From: Hippophae tibetana
Taxonomy: Eukaryota > Streptophyta > Magnoliopsida > Rosales > Elaeagnaceae
Direction: 5' to 3'
Length of the DNA stretch: 64,000 nucleotides
Assembly: GCA_037013495.1 (NCBI GenBank)
Contig: CM072811.1
Location: 40,873,452 to 40,937,451, forward strand
The notes below the pieces were generated by a model. That model ran no database searches. It was not told where the DNA came from and was given only the letters and a program-made list of their open reading frames with translations. Made by a program: the position numbers and the translations under genes. This document shows positions 40,351 to 52,911 of the stretch, piece after piece (within the stretch, counting starts at the first letter, position 1; each line of letters begins with the position of its first letter).

Positions 40351-41130
40351 AGGTGCATTTGGAGGTAGCACTATGAACTTTTTCGCCAAGGTGGAGATTG
40401 TTGAGTAATTGGCTCTAAAGTCAATTATATTAGGCACCTAATTTTTAGCCTAATTTCCCTCAATTGTTAAACTTGATTCTTGCCCTCATTCATTGTATGA
40501 GAGTGAAGGAGAGTTTTGCTTCATCTATAAATATAAAGAAGTTCATGCATTTAAAACATTAACAAAATAAAAAAAAATCAGAGATGGCTTAGGGAAACTA
40601 AAGATAGCATAGGGAAACTCAAAGAGAGAAAATACTCTCTAAGTGTAAGAGTTTTTTTTATGAGTTTTGGTAAACACCCAAAAATTATTATTGGTGAGGA
40701 ATTATGTATTTGTATTATGTATACTTCCGACTCAGTTTTATAATATCTATTATCTCCCGTGAACGTAGAAAATTGCCAAACCACGTAAATTTTGTATGTT
40801 TTCTTTTACCGATTTGTTATATTTCTATACCGTTATTTATTGCTGTCGCATACAACACAATGGAATCTGGGTGTTTGATCAGAAATTGTTGGTGAAGCTT
40901 CATGATATACTTCTTTCTCTTTTCGTTTACAACTTTCCTGAATCTCATTCATTTGTGAAGTAAGCTAGGAAATGATTTGTTGTAGAGAGTGATGAATTTC
41001 TAGCGATATTTACTCAAGCCATTGTTCAAATCAATTCTCCATACCCGTCATCATTGCCCACAGTTTGATTGCCATTGCCTGAACTTGCCATTGGAGTTGA
41101 GGAAAATCTTTTTGCTCTGATGCCAATTAT

Positions 41131-41465
41131 GACGTAGGAAGCAAATTACAAGAACTTAAACAGCACAATAACAGTTGCAAAAATGGGCAGCAATTCGTTG
41201 ATTGTTAAACCCTTTGTATTGAAAGAGAAAATTCTCAAAACTAGAATATATATTACAAGCAAAAAATTAATATTCCCGAATGCAATTCCCAGTATATATG
41301 ATATTCAAACAGAATCATCATGAAAGTGAGTAGGCAACGGCACATTGCCAGCTCACCACTAGCAGACAAATTCTATTAGAGAGCTTTAATTTAAATGAAA
41401 ACTAAAACTTAAGTAAAAGAGAAACGACACTAGCAAATAATTAACAAAAACAGTATAAAGGAAAC
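41131..41465 (-). repeat. 5' LTR of the decayed gypsy element
   Basis: Matches the left copy from TGACGTAGG to about 41460, then diverges, so its outer end is uncertain. The primer-binding site is the complement of 41115-41126. Confidence 0.78.
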
Positions 41466-42516
41466 AGATTCCCAATTTTAACCACATGTAAAGACAAGTC
41501 TAACACAAGACCACAATTTACTCCTTAGTATTTAATTTAGATTATGAATTCAGGTTTCTTCTCTAACACAAACATACATATCTGTAAATCATGACATTGC
41601 ATCAAAAGGAAACACCATATGCAATATGGTTTCAACCTATATAGCAATATGAACTACCTTTAACCAGCAATTTAACTTATTTCTTCTAAAACTTAGATAA
41701 GCACATTCAAATCAAACACACCGAGCCTGAGTAATTCTAATCACTTTATTGTTTACAATTTAGAAAATTTCAATATTTTATATATTTTCATCCTCATGGA
41801 GTAAAACTGAATTCTTTGCCGTTAAGTCTTCAATCTCCTCGGATAATTACCGAACTTCAAGAAATACTACAGTAATTAGAGATAAATTAAGCAATGCAAC
41901 TAAAATAAAATATTAAAGATAAGGTTGAACGGATTTTAATTGAATAATGTTCAATATTTAAAAAGCATTTAAATATTTATAATTTAATTTGAACGAATTT
42001 ATTGTTTTCTGAATTATGTATTCTTTATTTTGCAGTAAGAAAAGAGGATTTATGTACCACCAATATGCATTTAACAGCAGAGAACCAATAGCAGCAAAAG
42101 TAAACACGCTTCCACAAGCCAAAGTTCCCAACTTGATCTGAAACAAGTCCAAAAGGGCCAACTCCAACAACCCACGTTCAAAAACCAACTCGATTGCAGA
42201 AACCAAAGTCCCCAACCGCAAAGCGTCAAGCGTGTATAGGGAAATGACGTTCACGATGCAGTCAAAAAGCCTTTATGTGGATATTGGCGACTTGGCGTGC
42301 ATAGAACGCCGTGAGAAGCAACGGCTATTTCCGGCGAGATAGTGGTGATCGTTGACGTTGTGGAAACGGAAATAGCGGAAGTGGAATTCAATTTTCTATG
42401 TTTTCAGAAAATTTTGTGTTGCTTGGAAATTGTTGTGTCTTCGAAGAGATATTTCTTTCGGCCGAAGCGATTTAGGAAACGTGTGGAAACGGAAGTTGCA
42501 GGAACAACAAAAAAGA
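41466..42516. other. Intergenic DNA with a less AT-rich block
   Basis: The first part holds nothing recognisable. The block at 41958-42330 has higher GC than its neighbours and a minus-strand frame open for about 100 codons with two hydrophobic stretches (LVSAIELVFERGLLELALLDL and GSVFTFAAIGSLLL). The frame has no ATG, only GTG, and I do not recognise the protein. It may be a gene fragment. Confidence 0.4.
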
Positions 42517-42588
42517 CGCCGTTGCCGGGGATCGAACCCGGATCACCCGCGTGACAGGCGGGAATACTTACCACTATACTACAACGAC
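42517..42588 (-). tRNA. tRNA-Asp (GTC anticodon)
   Basis: The 72-base minus-strand sequence folds into a full cloverleaf. The acceptor stem GTCGTTG pairs with CAACGGC and is followed by discriminator G. The anticodon stem CCCGC/GCGGG frames loop CTGTCAC with anticodon GTC (complement of 42553-42555). The T arm is CCGGG-TTCGATC-CCCGG. The internal A and B box promoter parts are present. A T run just after the gene on the minus strand (complement of about 42509-42514) fits RNA polymerase III termination. The variable-loop base before the T stem is T where I expect C in plant tRNA-Asp. CCA is not encoded, as normal for nuclear genes. Confidence 0.97.
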
Positions 42589-43660
42589 ATGCTTGATTTA
42601 ATGTGAATTTATCGATTCCTTATTCGTTTATGTTTAAAGTAGTAATCAATTACAAATTACTTGATCACTAAAATTCTTGTGTTCTCAAAGCAGTTTAAAT
42701 TAATAATATTGATTAGTGCTAAAATTTATTTCGACTTAGTTCGAATTTTTTTTAACGATAATTACTTAATATAGTATAGAATTTTGTAAAATTTCTTAAA
42801 TTAGGTATATTTTATAATAAAAATTTCCTAAATTATTTATACATAACCATACCCAAATTCAAAACTTAAAACTGTGTCTTTCCTTTTTCTAATTTGCTTG
42901 GAATTCGTTTTTTTTATATTTTATTTATAAAGGTAATTAATAAAATATTTTTATATATCGTAAATATATAATAATTTTTTATTAAATATAATTATATAAA
43001 TTTACTTTCCAATCACATCATTTTTAGTAAATGGAATTTTCAGGGTGAGGAAAATTATCATAGTGGAATCCAAGTCAAAAGTTGGTCTTCTTTTTTTTCA
43101 CGCGTTATGTTAGAACGAGAATCTTATGATGATATCTTGAAGTACCTCATTCGGCATAGAAATCCCAATTAATCCAATAATAAAATGATGAATAATTTAC
43201 CACCACACAATAATTTTATTTTTTTTGTTCGGCCACAGGAACATTTTGATGGTATGATATCATTTTATTTTTATAAATTAAGTAAATTAATATTTATTTT
43301 AAAAATTAATATAATTTATTCACCTCATTATAATTTTTAAACATTTAAATATTAATTTTTTATCAATATTAATTGTTTGAACTTTTTTTAATTTTAAGTT
43401 TAAATTTAATGAAATAAACTTTACTAATGGATAGATGTTCGAAGAGTAAAACATCAGTTAATATAAAAAATTTGATTAATTTTTTTAAAATATTTATAAA
43501 TATAATCATAAGTTAGTTAAAATTTATTATTTCAAAATAAAATAATTTAAAAAAAATAAAGTTAGTCTATACAATTTTTTTTTATTTTGATATCATATAC
43601 ACAAATTAAGCTTCTTAGAAAGAAATGAAAGAAAAAAGTTAAGCTTAAACTTGGACTCGT
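42589..43660. other. AT-rich intergenic DNA
   Basis: Nothing recognisable besides A/T-rich runs. Confidence 0.6.
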
Positions 43661-43972
43661 TGAGAATGATTCTGATCTAGTTCATGGCCTATTAGAAGTA
43701 GAAGGCGTTCTGGTGGGATCCTCACAGACAGAAAAAGATTGCAGTCAATTTGATAATGATTGAGCGACATTACTTATTCGACCCGAATCAAGGAATCCCT
43801 TAGATATCATGCAAAATGGGTCTTGTTCTATCGTTGATAAGAGATTTCTCTATGAACAATACGAATCGGAGCTCGAAGAAGGGGAAGGAATCCTCGACCC
43901 GCAACGGATAGAGGAGGATTTATTCAATCAAATAGTTTGGGCTCCTAGAATATGGCCCCTTTGGCTTTCCAA
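43661..43972 (+). pseudogene. ycf2: Chloroplast ycf2 fragment in the nucleus (NUPT)
   Basis: About 310 bp read in one frame match chloroplast ycf2: [29 protein letters not shown], then [30 protein letters not shown] and [15 protein letters not shown]. ycf2 is a large plastid gene for a membrane-associated motor-type protein. Here only a small inner piece exists, it has a TGA at 43761-43763 where plastid copies have Arg, and it shifts frame after PRIW near 43955. It is relatively GC-rich among AT-rich flanks, as expected of plastid DNA moved to the nucleus. It is not functional. Confidence 0.9.
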
Positions 43973-44408
43973 TAAGTACAAAATGACGACCTTGAACAAT
44001 CACATAAGTGTATTACAACTGTCATTAATCTTTACTTGCGAAATAGGCTTAATCACACGTCGTTTATATGTGTGTAAAAAAATAATTTACGTCTCTTTCT
44101 TGCTATTCTTATTTTAAAGAGTTAATTGATCTTAACTTCTTGTTCTAAGAGTGTTGTGTGTATTGCTGTTAAGGTTGATCTTTACCTTCGAAATGAGATT
44201 AGTCTCATATCGATTATTTGTGCGTAAAAGAAACTAAGTTTTAACTAGTTTTTATAAGTTGACTGATATTAGCTGCTGCTTCTTCCTTTTCTTTTAAAAA
44301 AAAATGTCACCAAAGCTCTCATAGCATTCTCTATAGAAGGCGCCTGAAACTCTCAGGCAAATCAAACCAAGGGAAAGAAGAAAAATCAAAAACAATTCAC
44401 AACCATTA
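43973..44408. other. Upstream region of the GST gene
   Basis: No gene. It would hold the GST promoter and leader. No clear TATA box can be placed with confidence. Confidence 0.5.
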
Positions 44409-45197
44409 ATGGCAGAAGAATTGAAGCTTTTTGGTAAATGGGCAAGTTCTTTTAACCGTAGAGTTGAACTGGCTTTGAAACTCAAAGGCATAAATTATGA
44501 TTACATAGAAGAAGATCTCACAAAAGGGAGTACATCACTTCTTGAGCACAACTCAGTTCATAAAAAGATCCCAGTGCTTGTACACAACGGAAAGTCTACT
44601 GCAGAATCACTTGTCATTCTCGAGTACATAGATGAAACATGGAAAAGGAAGGGCAATCCTATTTTGCCTATAGACTCTCATAACAAAGCAAGGGCACGCT
44701 TCTGGGCTAAATTCGTTGATGAAAAGGTGAAATGGGTAGCATTTATTTTTCAGTTTCATGAATTTATTTAGATCGATCACTAATTATGACTAAAATTAAT
44801 AAACCATATGTGTTGTTCAACCTTTTTGTCTGCAGCTCCAGCCAGCAGCGTTCAAGGCAAACATGGTGAAAGAACCGGAAAATGAAAAGGCCATTGAAGA
44901 ATTTTGGGAGATGTTAAAAGTTCTAGAGAATAAGCTTCAGGGGAAGAACTTCTTTGGAGGTGACAATGTTGAACACTTGTGGACATTATTGCGATGGTTT
45001 TTGCCTTTTGGTATCCCTTTAAAAGAGGTTGTGGGGTTGCAATTGCTTTTGAAGAAAAAATTCCTATGCTATATAAATGGATTCAGAAGCTTAGTGATAT
45101 TGATCTTGTAAATGAATGCCTCCCTCCTAGAGAGAAACATTTAGCATATAATAGAGCTTGTTTTGAAGAGGCCTTATTAGGAGCTCAAAACTCATGA
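44409..45197 (+). pseudogene. Tau-class glutathione S-transferase, frameshifted in exon 2
   Basis: Tau GSTs are plant cytosolic enzymes that join glutathione to toxic compounds. Exon 1 (44409-44726, 106 codons) gives the N-terminal thioredoxin-like domain: [22 protein letters not shown] with the usual catalytic Ser region, [10 protein letters not shown] with the cis-Pro, and [14 protein letters not shown], which binds glutathione. The single intron (44727-44835, GT-AG) is at the typical tau-GST position. Exon 2 (44836-45197) starts LQPAAFKANM and carries the helical domain. Near 44978 two extra bases (or one missing) move the frame; the second frame continues DIIAMVFAFWYP to ECLPPREKHLAYNRACF and stops at 45195-45197. 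As written the product would be cut short, so it is either a recent pseudogene or a sequencing error. Confidence 0.85.
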
Positions 45198-45597
45198 ACT
45201 CTCCGTAGAGCTTGATTGTACGATTTCCTAATGTTGTGTATATATGAAAATTAGTAAATAGTCTTTTTGAAAGGTGATTAATCCTTGAATCGTAATGCTA
45301 TAATAATAACAAACTCAAAATTAGGCAATTGAAATTTGAAACACAACAAAAAAACAAACATTTATATAAATAGAAAAGTGATTGTCATCAAACACCTAGC
45401 AACTTGGAGTTAAAATTCTGAATATTAAAGATACATTGAGAAAATAGTCCTCACACAACCAGTTTCACCAGAAAATTATTGCATTCACATAAACTACCAT
45501 GACTGGTAGAGGCAGAAATAAACATGGATCATTTGCTTCCTCAAAACATACAGTACTTTGTCAAGAATAGAATCCATTCAAAGCCTACGATGAACTA
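45198..45597. other. Tail-to-tail intergenic region (GST and USP)
   Basis: The GST on the plus strand and the stress protein gene on the minus strand end toward each other here. It should hold both 3' untranslated regions. No other feature is visible. Confidence 0.5.
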
Positions 45598-46431
45598 TCA
45601 CTGATCTTTGACAACAGTCACAGGACAAGTTGCATTGGCTGTAACATAGTTGGTAACACTCCCCAAAAGTACCCTGAAAATATCCCATTAATAATATTAA
45701 AAATCAAACTATAATGAATCAACTAATTGGTTTTCAATCTGTTCAACTTTAAAATTTATGCAACTGAGATGAGATAGGATGTCAATATGTTAGAAACTTA
45801 TGAAGAGTAGATAATATTAAGAAACGTTTCAGAGAATGAAATACCTCTGAATGGTACCAAGTCCCCTGCTACCCATAACCAGACAGTCAAGCTTCAAATC
45901 TCCGACAGCCGAGCAAAGTTTGTCTCTTGGATCTCCCCAGTAAATCTTTGCCACCACTGTCACCTAAACCCAACTCAAATTCGACTCAGTACTTTTATCG
46001 AACAGATGATAAACACAACAACAGATTATGTAAGAAACCCACATTTATTTGCCTGGAAGCTGTGTCCAACAAATCCAAAACATCTGGATCAAGATTAACC
46101 TCGTAATTTTTCATCACTTCCTGTTCCCTGAGCTCTACTAATGGAATCAGAGCTGCAATAAGCTCAAATACAATCAAAATCATCACTCAAATATGAAGTT
46201 GATTTGGAAATGATCAGAAAATTTTGAAAAATAAACAACTAGGGGAAAGAACATACGGGAACCAGTAGAGGTCCAGAGAAGATTACGACTCTCACTTCCT
46301 TGTTGATGTTTGATATGGATCAAGTAGAGGGTGTCACCCTTATCCAGAAGATTATGAATTGCCCATTTGAGAGCAACCTTGCTTCCCTTTGAGAAGTCCA
46401 AGGCCACCCCAATCTTCCTGTCTTTGGACAT
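45598..46431 (-). CDS. Universal stress protein (UspA) family protein, four exons
   Basis: Exons 46431-46257, 46152-46043, 45963-45845 and 45673-45598 join with GT-AG borders to an uninterrupted frame of 159 residues and a TGA. It is a single-domain UspA fold protein: [24 protein letters not shown] near the start, LYLIHIKH, then [34 protein letters not shown] at the end, with the GxxG-spaced GS motif that binds ATP in this family. Plant members are small soluble proteins linked to stress responses; their exact reactions are mostly unknown. The start ATG at 46429-46431 gives the family's usual N-terminus ([10 protein letters not shown]). No lesion is seen. Confidence 0.93.
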
Positions 46432-49400
46432 CCTTTTTCCCTTTCTTGGTTCAAAGCAAAGATCAACTTCAAGAACAAAAGAAATACGTGTATTCAATTT
46501 TAATCGATGGTAAAGAGGATATTTATGGTATGCTTTCAACAATTTATTGCAGTTACCTTTCTTTCGATTGGCCTAAAAAATAATGATTATAAATAATTCA
46601 AAATTTATTTAAAATTTATTTGACATAAATTGCCAGTGACACACTGACACATGTTTTTTTATTTTTTTTCTTTAAGGATGCCACGTATTATTGTTTACAA
46701 TATAATAAATGAGGTTATTTAAAAAAAAAATACAATAAATAAGGTGTGATATTTTTGTCATTGTAGTTCTTAATTCCTAGATTCGAAGCTTCTCGAGAAA
46801 AAAATAAAAGAGTGCGTCGTCGGTTTCGCATCATATTTAGTATACTCGTAAATGTTATTTATTAATTCTAATAAATTTAATTAATTTATATATTACACCA
46901 ATTCTTCACACAATTCTATAAAGACTCTTACTATTAATATTATTGATTTGTTTGGTAGGGATATATAATTTTTAATACAATTTAATTTTTTTACATACTT
47001 ACCTCATATTTATTAAATATATCTATGAGATGAGATCATATTTATTAAATCTTTAAACTCAACTTCTTACAATTTCATACAACATCTTATATATTTATAT
47101 AAAAAATAACATCATAATTAAAAATATATTTTATTTTAATTTTTTAACATCTATTAAAATAAATAATTTAATTATATTTATAATTTATACATTACATCTA
47201 TTATCTATTCAGTATAATTTTAAATTTATTTTATTTTTAAACATAAATTCTATTAACTTATAACATTTAATATATAATTAAACATATATTATTCGTTATC
47301 TAAGAATATTCTATTTCATAAATAATCTTAGACTCTAATGGATGGAGAATATCGACACCACGCCACAATAATTAGCCAACATTATTTACAGTGTAACTCT
47401 TTACTAGTACTTAATTCACATGTTAGTTAATTAACTATTTTTATTTTTATTAAGTTATAAAATAACTTAATTGTGATAAAAATATTAGAAGTTAATAGTA
47501 ATATAAATTTATTCTTTAAAAAAACAATTTAAAATAATTATAATTAAATAAAAAAATAGTAAAGATCAAAAGAGTTTCTTAAATGATAATAGATATTTTC
47601 TAATTAATTTATAGTTGATATTTCAAATATTAAACATTAAGTCTACTCTCTAACAAATAAAAGTACAAAAGAGAAAGAGTTCTTTTTGACTAAATAGTTT
47701 GAATTTTGATAAATTAATCAATTTTTACTAACACTAATTTATATTAAACTTTATAGTTTTATATCAAATTATATAATAGAAAGACGAAAAAACTCTTCTT
47801 AATTTTAATAAAATAAAATCAATATCACACTCATTATATCTTCGATAATTATAGTAGCCAATTCTATTAGAGTTTCGATAGTCATTATTGGTCATCTTAC
47901 TTGAGCTCATGTAGGCATCATAGTGACCTATCGTAGTTCCGATCACCATCGAGTACCCATTGGAGTTTCAATGTATGTAACAAGTTACATACAAAAATAT
48001 ACATATTATATCTAGTGAATTGCATAAATTATGATAAATGTAACAAGTTATATAAAATAATACAAAATATAAGTTACAAAAACTACAATAAATATATTAA
48101 TAACATACAAAGATAAATGTAGATATAATATGTTACATTTGTTAAGTACTTAAAATTAAGTTAAATATAATATATTACATACAAATATATATATATAAAT
48201 GTAAATGTTACTTTAACATCTACTTCGTAAAAAAAAATTGTCATGAATATCTCTAGTTAATATAACTTGAATATTATTTTACACTTTCTAACGTGTATTA
48301 GAAGGTCATGGACTGAACACAACAACGAAATATGATGCTTTTCTAGCTTAGAGGGAAACCTCGATTCAGAAGGTGCAAACCTCACATGATTAGGGAAATC
48401 TGCACAAAATCCAAATTGATTAAGAACATAGTAGTGTAATTGGAATTACCAAACACAACATAATCCGCCAAAAAAAAAAGAACAAATGCAAACTCGAATA
48501 TAATTGGATCACATCTCATTAGATGCCCTGCTTGAAAATTCGTTCCCAAATTCGGATTTGAGTAACCCATAATTGGATCACATCTCATTCTGTCATCCAC
48601 CAGAGAAAAATATGAAAACTTAATCGCTTGAAAAAAGAAAAAAAGAAAAGCAAAGCGAATTAGTAATTACAAACTTTAGTATAATGGAAAATTTTCTCTA
48701 GATAATATCATGATCCAAACCCCAACTTCATTTAATGAAAGAAAACCCTTTCAACGAACAAAATTATAGGTCATTCAACAGAATCTATGAGATTAATTAA
48801 AAGCTTTGACATATGTATCTTGTCCGAATTAGCGTCGATCACAGGCTCGCTATGACTATGATTAGTTGAGTCCTAGGAGGGATTACCCTCGTACAAACTG
48901 AGAAAATCACAGACCCAAATTTGAACCCCTTGGTGACCGAATTGCTCTTTCCTAATAATTCAAACGCCATAAATGGAAGCTAGAAATCTCATGAATGTAG
49001 AGTGATTTTTTTCTTTTTTGCTTGGGTTATTTATGCACTAAGATTTTCTCAACAACATTTATCATTAGCAAGGTTGAGAAATATCTAATGAGTGATGAGA
49101 AGAGAGAAAAAGAAAGGGACAAACTTCACCATTAGAATTCACTTCAACACCAAAAGAATTCGCAGGACAATGCAAGAGAGAATGTAGAAAGAAACGATGG
49201 CAACCAGCAATACCCATTTTTTGCACAGATATGGCCGTAAACACCAGAGTAAGATGGGAGGGGGTGCGTGCTTCTATGATGATGGCATTGAGATAGAGAA
49301 ATAACGTGGATTACAGTTGATTAAGAATGTGAAAAAGAAAAGAAAAAACCACGGATTTGGTTATCTGCGTGTATCCGAACCGTCGATTCGGTTTTTATTT

Positions 49401-49560
49401 GATAAATTTTAGAGATTGTTATGATTTTGGGTATTAATTGTACATAAAATAACGGTTATGATTTAGATACAATTATACTGATAATCGTATTCTTCTATTC
49501 CCAAAATTAATTATATTTATCTAATTAATTTATATATTTATTAAATTAAATTAAATTATA
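46432..49560. other. AT-rich intergenic DNA
   Basis: The first part is the promoter side of the stress protein gene. Most of the rest is A/T-rich without frames. The part at 48300-49400 is less AT-rich and may be an old gene or transposon piece, but I recognise no protein. The 19-base word AATTGGATCACATCTCATT occurs twice at about 48502 and 48571. Confidence 0.5.
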
Positions 49561-49616
49561 TGTGTCATTTAGGATTTCTCCTCTCGAGCAAACAAAGAGC
49601 TTGAGATTCAGAAATT

Positions 49617-49930
49617 TTGTTGCTTTCTGCGTTTGTCCTCCCGGTTTCTTGTCTACCGTCTTGGTTTCTCGCCTGTCGTCTTAGTTTCTCATCTACAGTC
49701 TTGGTTTCCTCGTCTAAAGTTTGTGTCTATTGTCTGTGTCTACCATATGTCGTCTGCATCTGGGTCTCCTTTATTTTTCCCATCGTTATGTTTGTTATCT
49801 GCGTCTATCGTCTACCGTCAAGTTGTCTGGGCCTCCTTTATTCTGCGTCGCCATGTTTTCCATTTGTGTCCGTCGTCTGCATCATTGTCTACCGTTTGTG
49901 TCTCTTTTATTTTCCCCGTCGAGCGTTTAG
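49617..49930 (+). repeat. Pyrimidine-rich degenerate repeat
   Basis: The plus strand is rich in TCTACCGTC, GTCTGCATC and TTGGTTTCTC words, repeated irregularly. All three plus frames stay open for 60 to 130 codons because a T/C-rich strand has few stops. The predicted proteins are low-complexity Cys, Leu, Phe, Ser and Val, so this is most likely not coding. Confidence 0.6.
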
Positions 49931-51111
49931 AATGTGTTTTTTTTTTTGCTTTTCATCTAATTTCTTTCTTTTTAGAATAAATAATTTAAAAAAACAATTT
50001 TTTTAGATATTTTTTAATACTGTCTCGAACTGTTATCCGAAGGTAAAAATCATCCCTAAACCGTAAGGATTTTAAATACATATTTTATAAAAAAAATTAT
50101 GAATAATTATATCAAAAACCATCTCCGTTTGTACCATGCTCATCCCTACGCAACGTCATGATGTGATATATTTAAAAATATTATTCAACCTTATCGGGAC
50201 TCTATATAAGGTCATTTATTAAAAAAGTAAGTGATCCACAATAGTTAGTATAGTTAGAAACATTAAAATATTAAGTTATATTTAATAAATAAACAATAAA
50301 ATTATATTATTAATAAAATAAATAGATAAATTAATTTTAAATATGTTGCTTTTAAATTAAAGATAATCTTATACATAATTATTATAATATTTATAAATTT
50401 TATTGATTTTTTCCTATTGAAATTTTCATTATGGGAAAATTTATTAAAACTATTTATATATTAATTGATAGTTATTAATTTCATTATTTCTATCACATAT
50501 CAATTATTTTAATAATCTTTTAATTTTTCATTTGATTTTCTTAATAAAAGATAATTAAATTGTACAATAAGTTATTTTTAGACTAAAATTTAGAAATTAA
50601 ATAAATAAAAATTAATTTAAAGTGGAATTGGATTATATGATAAATACATTGATAATTGGAATACATTTTACCAATTAATTTTTGACATGAACTTTTAAGA
50701 TTCTGATTGTCCTTTATAACAGGTATAAGATGAATTTTCTAAGAACTTACTTAACTTAAAATATTTTTAAAATTATATTGTGACATATCAAGTCATAATT
50801 AATGCAAGTGAAAAATTGTATTCCTTTAGTATTCTTTCTTTCAATTTTGATAAAATATAGATATTTCATTAAATATCAAATCTAAAAATTACATCAGTAA
50901 CATCATTTACTCGTATAAAATTTATTAATACATATTTAAGAATTAAATAAATAAAAATAACATAAATAAAGAGAGATGATTCTACTAAGATTCTCACAAA
51001 AATAGTATAAGCTTATTGATCTTACTTATCTTTATGCATCTTCACCTCTAATCGTGTATGTTGAAAAAGATAATTCAATGAAACTTTAAGTTCAATAAAT
51101 ATTTGCATCTT
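49931..51111. other. AT-rich intergenic DNA
   Basis: Nothing recognisable; long A/T-rich runs. Confidence 0.6.
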
Positions 51112-52897
51112 TGTAAGTCTTGTAAGCTTATGTGTCGTTGTTGGCTTTCCTTATGCAAAATACAGAGTTTATTTATTTTACTTAATGTATCTACATTTCT
51201 CTGTATAAGGTTGGTTACTGTGAATCAGTAATACACATACTCATAGTTAGGTACACTTTATATGTGACTATGTTTACACACGTCATGCAGTTGGTTTTCA
51301 TAGTATGCATGCTAGTGAGTGTTGTGATTTTTGGTGAGCAAGCATGCAAGCAAGATGAAATTATTGTTCATGTTTTTTGTTATTTTGTGGTGGGTATTTT
51401 TGAAAATTACTTGATAATTTTTGGAACGAAAAAATGTGATTTTTTAGCATCTCGCCATTATCCTTTCCACCACCCTTGCCACCACTCTTGGCAAGGTAGT
51501 TGTCGAGGTCCATGCCGAAGTGGCTAGCGAGCTAGCCAACAAAGTTTTATAAATATCATTTTTCCCTTACTTCATTATTCAAAAAATATATAGCGAAGCT
51601 CTGTCAAGTTGACATCTCGATTTTCTATTTTGGGATTACTAATACCTTGTATGTTGTTTAATATTAATGATTCGTGACTATGTGAGCTATGTGTTGATGG
51701 GTCATTATTCTTATGCAACTTTTCTTCTTATGTGAGGACTTTATTGTGAAAGTGAGTTGAGTTAAGTTTTTTGAGTTCTCACATCTTGGACTTTATATCC
51801 CTTGATGGTTCATGGTCGACTATGTGTCCCACGAAGATGGTTGGTTGTTAGTGATTAAAAGTGGTCCTCATTGTTCACATTAATGGTATATAGTTTCTAA
51901 TCACACTACATTGGGTGATGTTGGCTTTGAAGGTAAGTTGGGTTCTTATGTTGAACTAAGTCATTGTAAAAGCAGTAAGTAAGAGTAGCAATAAACAATT
52001 CGAATAAAGGTCTCAACTGATAAAGTTATTAATGATTTTATTTCTATAGAATTCTAATTATTTTATTATTTAGTGGATTGTTTGCTAGTGAGTGGTAGCA
52101 TTAAGCAACACAAGGATGTAGCACATAAATAGGGTTTTTATATAGGTTTATCTTGTTATTTTTGGTGTTGTAAATACTCTAATGTGTGATTAGTACAATG
52201 AGAGTTTAAGTAATTTATATTTCTATATTAAAGTTTAAACTTTGATTAGAAAGATTTTATTATTTATTGTCAACTTTTTTATTATTGAATATTGCTTCTG
52301 CTTTATACTATCTGTCGGGATTATTTTTTACTGCAACTGTGACTATCTATCAAGAGTTTATCTTTTTATTGTTTGCTTATTTGGGTTGAGTTCTTAATGA
52401 GTAAGTATCTCTTTAACCTGATTGTATATCGGGTCTTAAAATTTTTCTTTGTAGTCATGCATGATCAGATTATGTTTTAGTATAAGCTACCTTTTATCTA
52501 CATACGAGTTTAGTGTGAGTCTCTAAGGAGTATGTATCTTCTTACCTTGAAAATGTACCCAGTGTTAGACTCTTTATTATTGTTTGATATGTATGTATGT
52601 TGCTTGTTTGGACCTAAGCATGTGAGGCACACCATCACTAATGTGTATTCTGTAGATGATTTCTTTTGTATATGATGAGTGTTTAGTTGTGTGTTGAATT
52701 GAACATGTTGTTTTGTACTCATGCTATGTAATTTTATTAATTCATGTTAGTGAGGTTAGCTTGGTCGAATTGATATAGAGCTTGTGAAAAAATACTATGG
52801 GTTGGCATCTTCACTCCTCATCTAGGTCCTAGTTACCTATTTGAGTCAGAAAAACAATTGACCTTTGTACAATTGTTCCTACATACGGGAATCTCCA
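51112..52897 (+). repeat. 5' LTR of the LARD-like element
   Basis: About 1.79 kb, ending ATCTCCA before the primer site. Shares with the other LTR blocks such as GGTTGGTTACTG, ATAGTTAGGTACA, GTTGGTTTTC and GAGCAAGATG. Confidence 0.78.
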
Positions 52898-52899
52898 AT

Positions 52900-52911
52900 T
52901 GGTATTAGAAC
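52900..52911 (+). promoter_or_regulatory. Primer-binding site (tRNA-Met), diverged
   Basis: TGGTATTAGAAC, two changes from TGGTATCAGAGC, two bases after the LTR end. Confidence 0.7.

Larger units (their letters stand above)
37556..41465 (-). mobile_element. Decayed Ty3/gypsy element
   Basis: Direct repeats start TGACG(C/T)AGGAAGC at 37556 and 41131 and stay alignable for about 330 bp. The minus strand next to the right repeat reads TTGGCATCAGAGC, a tRNA-Met primer site with one change, and next to the left repeat reads AAGGGGAGGAC, a polypurine tract. Between them are broken integrase and reverse transcriptase pieces on the minus strand. The interior is only 3.2 kb, so gag and parts of pol are deleted. 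Confidence 0.85.

Noticed and set aside
42342-42554. 70-codon plus-strand frame ending in PGIEPGSPA
   Set aside because: Its end overlaps the tRNA-Asp gene on the other strand; that peptide is a common artefact of tRNA sequence read as protein.
49617-50006. 129-codon plus-strand frame rich in Cys, Phe and Leu
   Set aside because: Three frames are open at once owing to the pyrimidine-rich repeat, so the open length is not evidence of coding.
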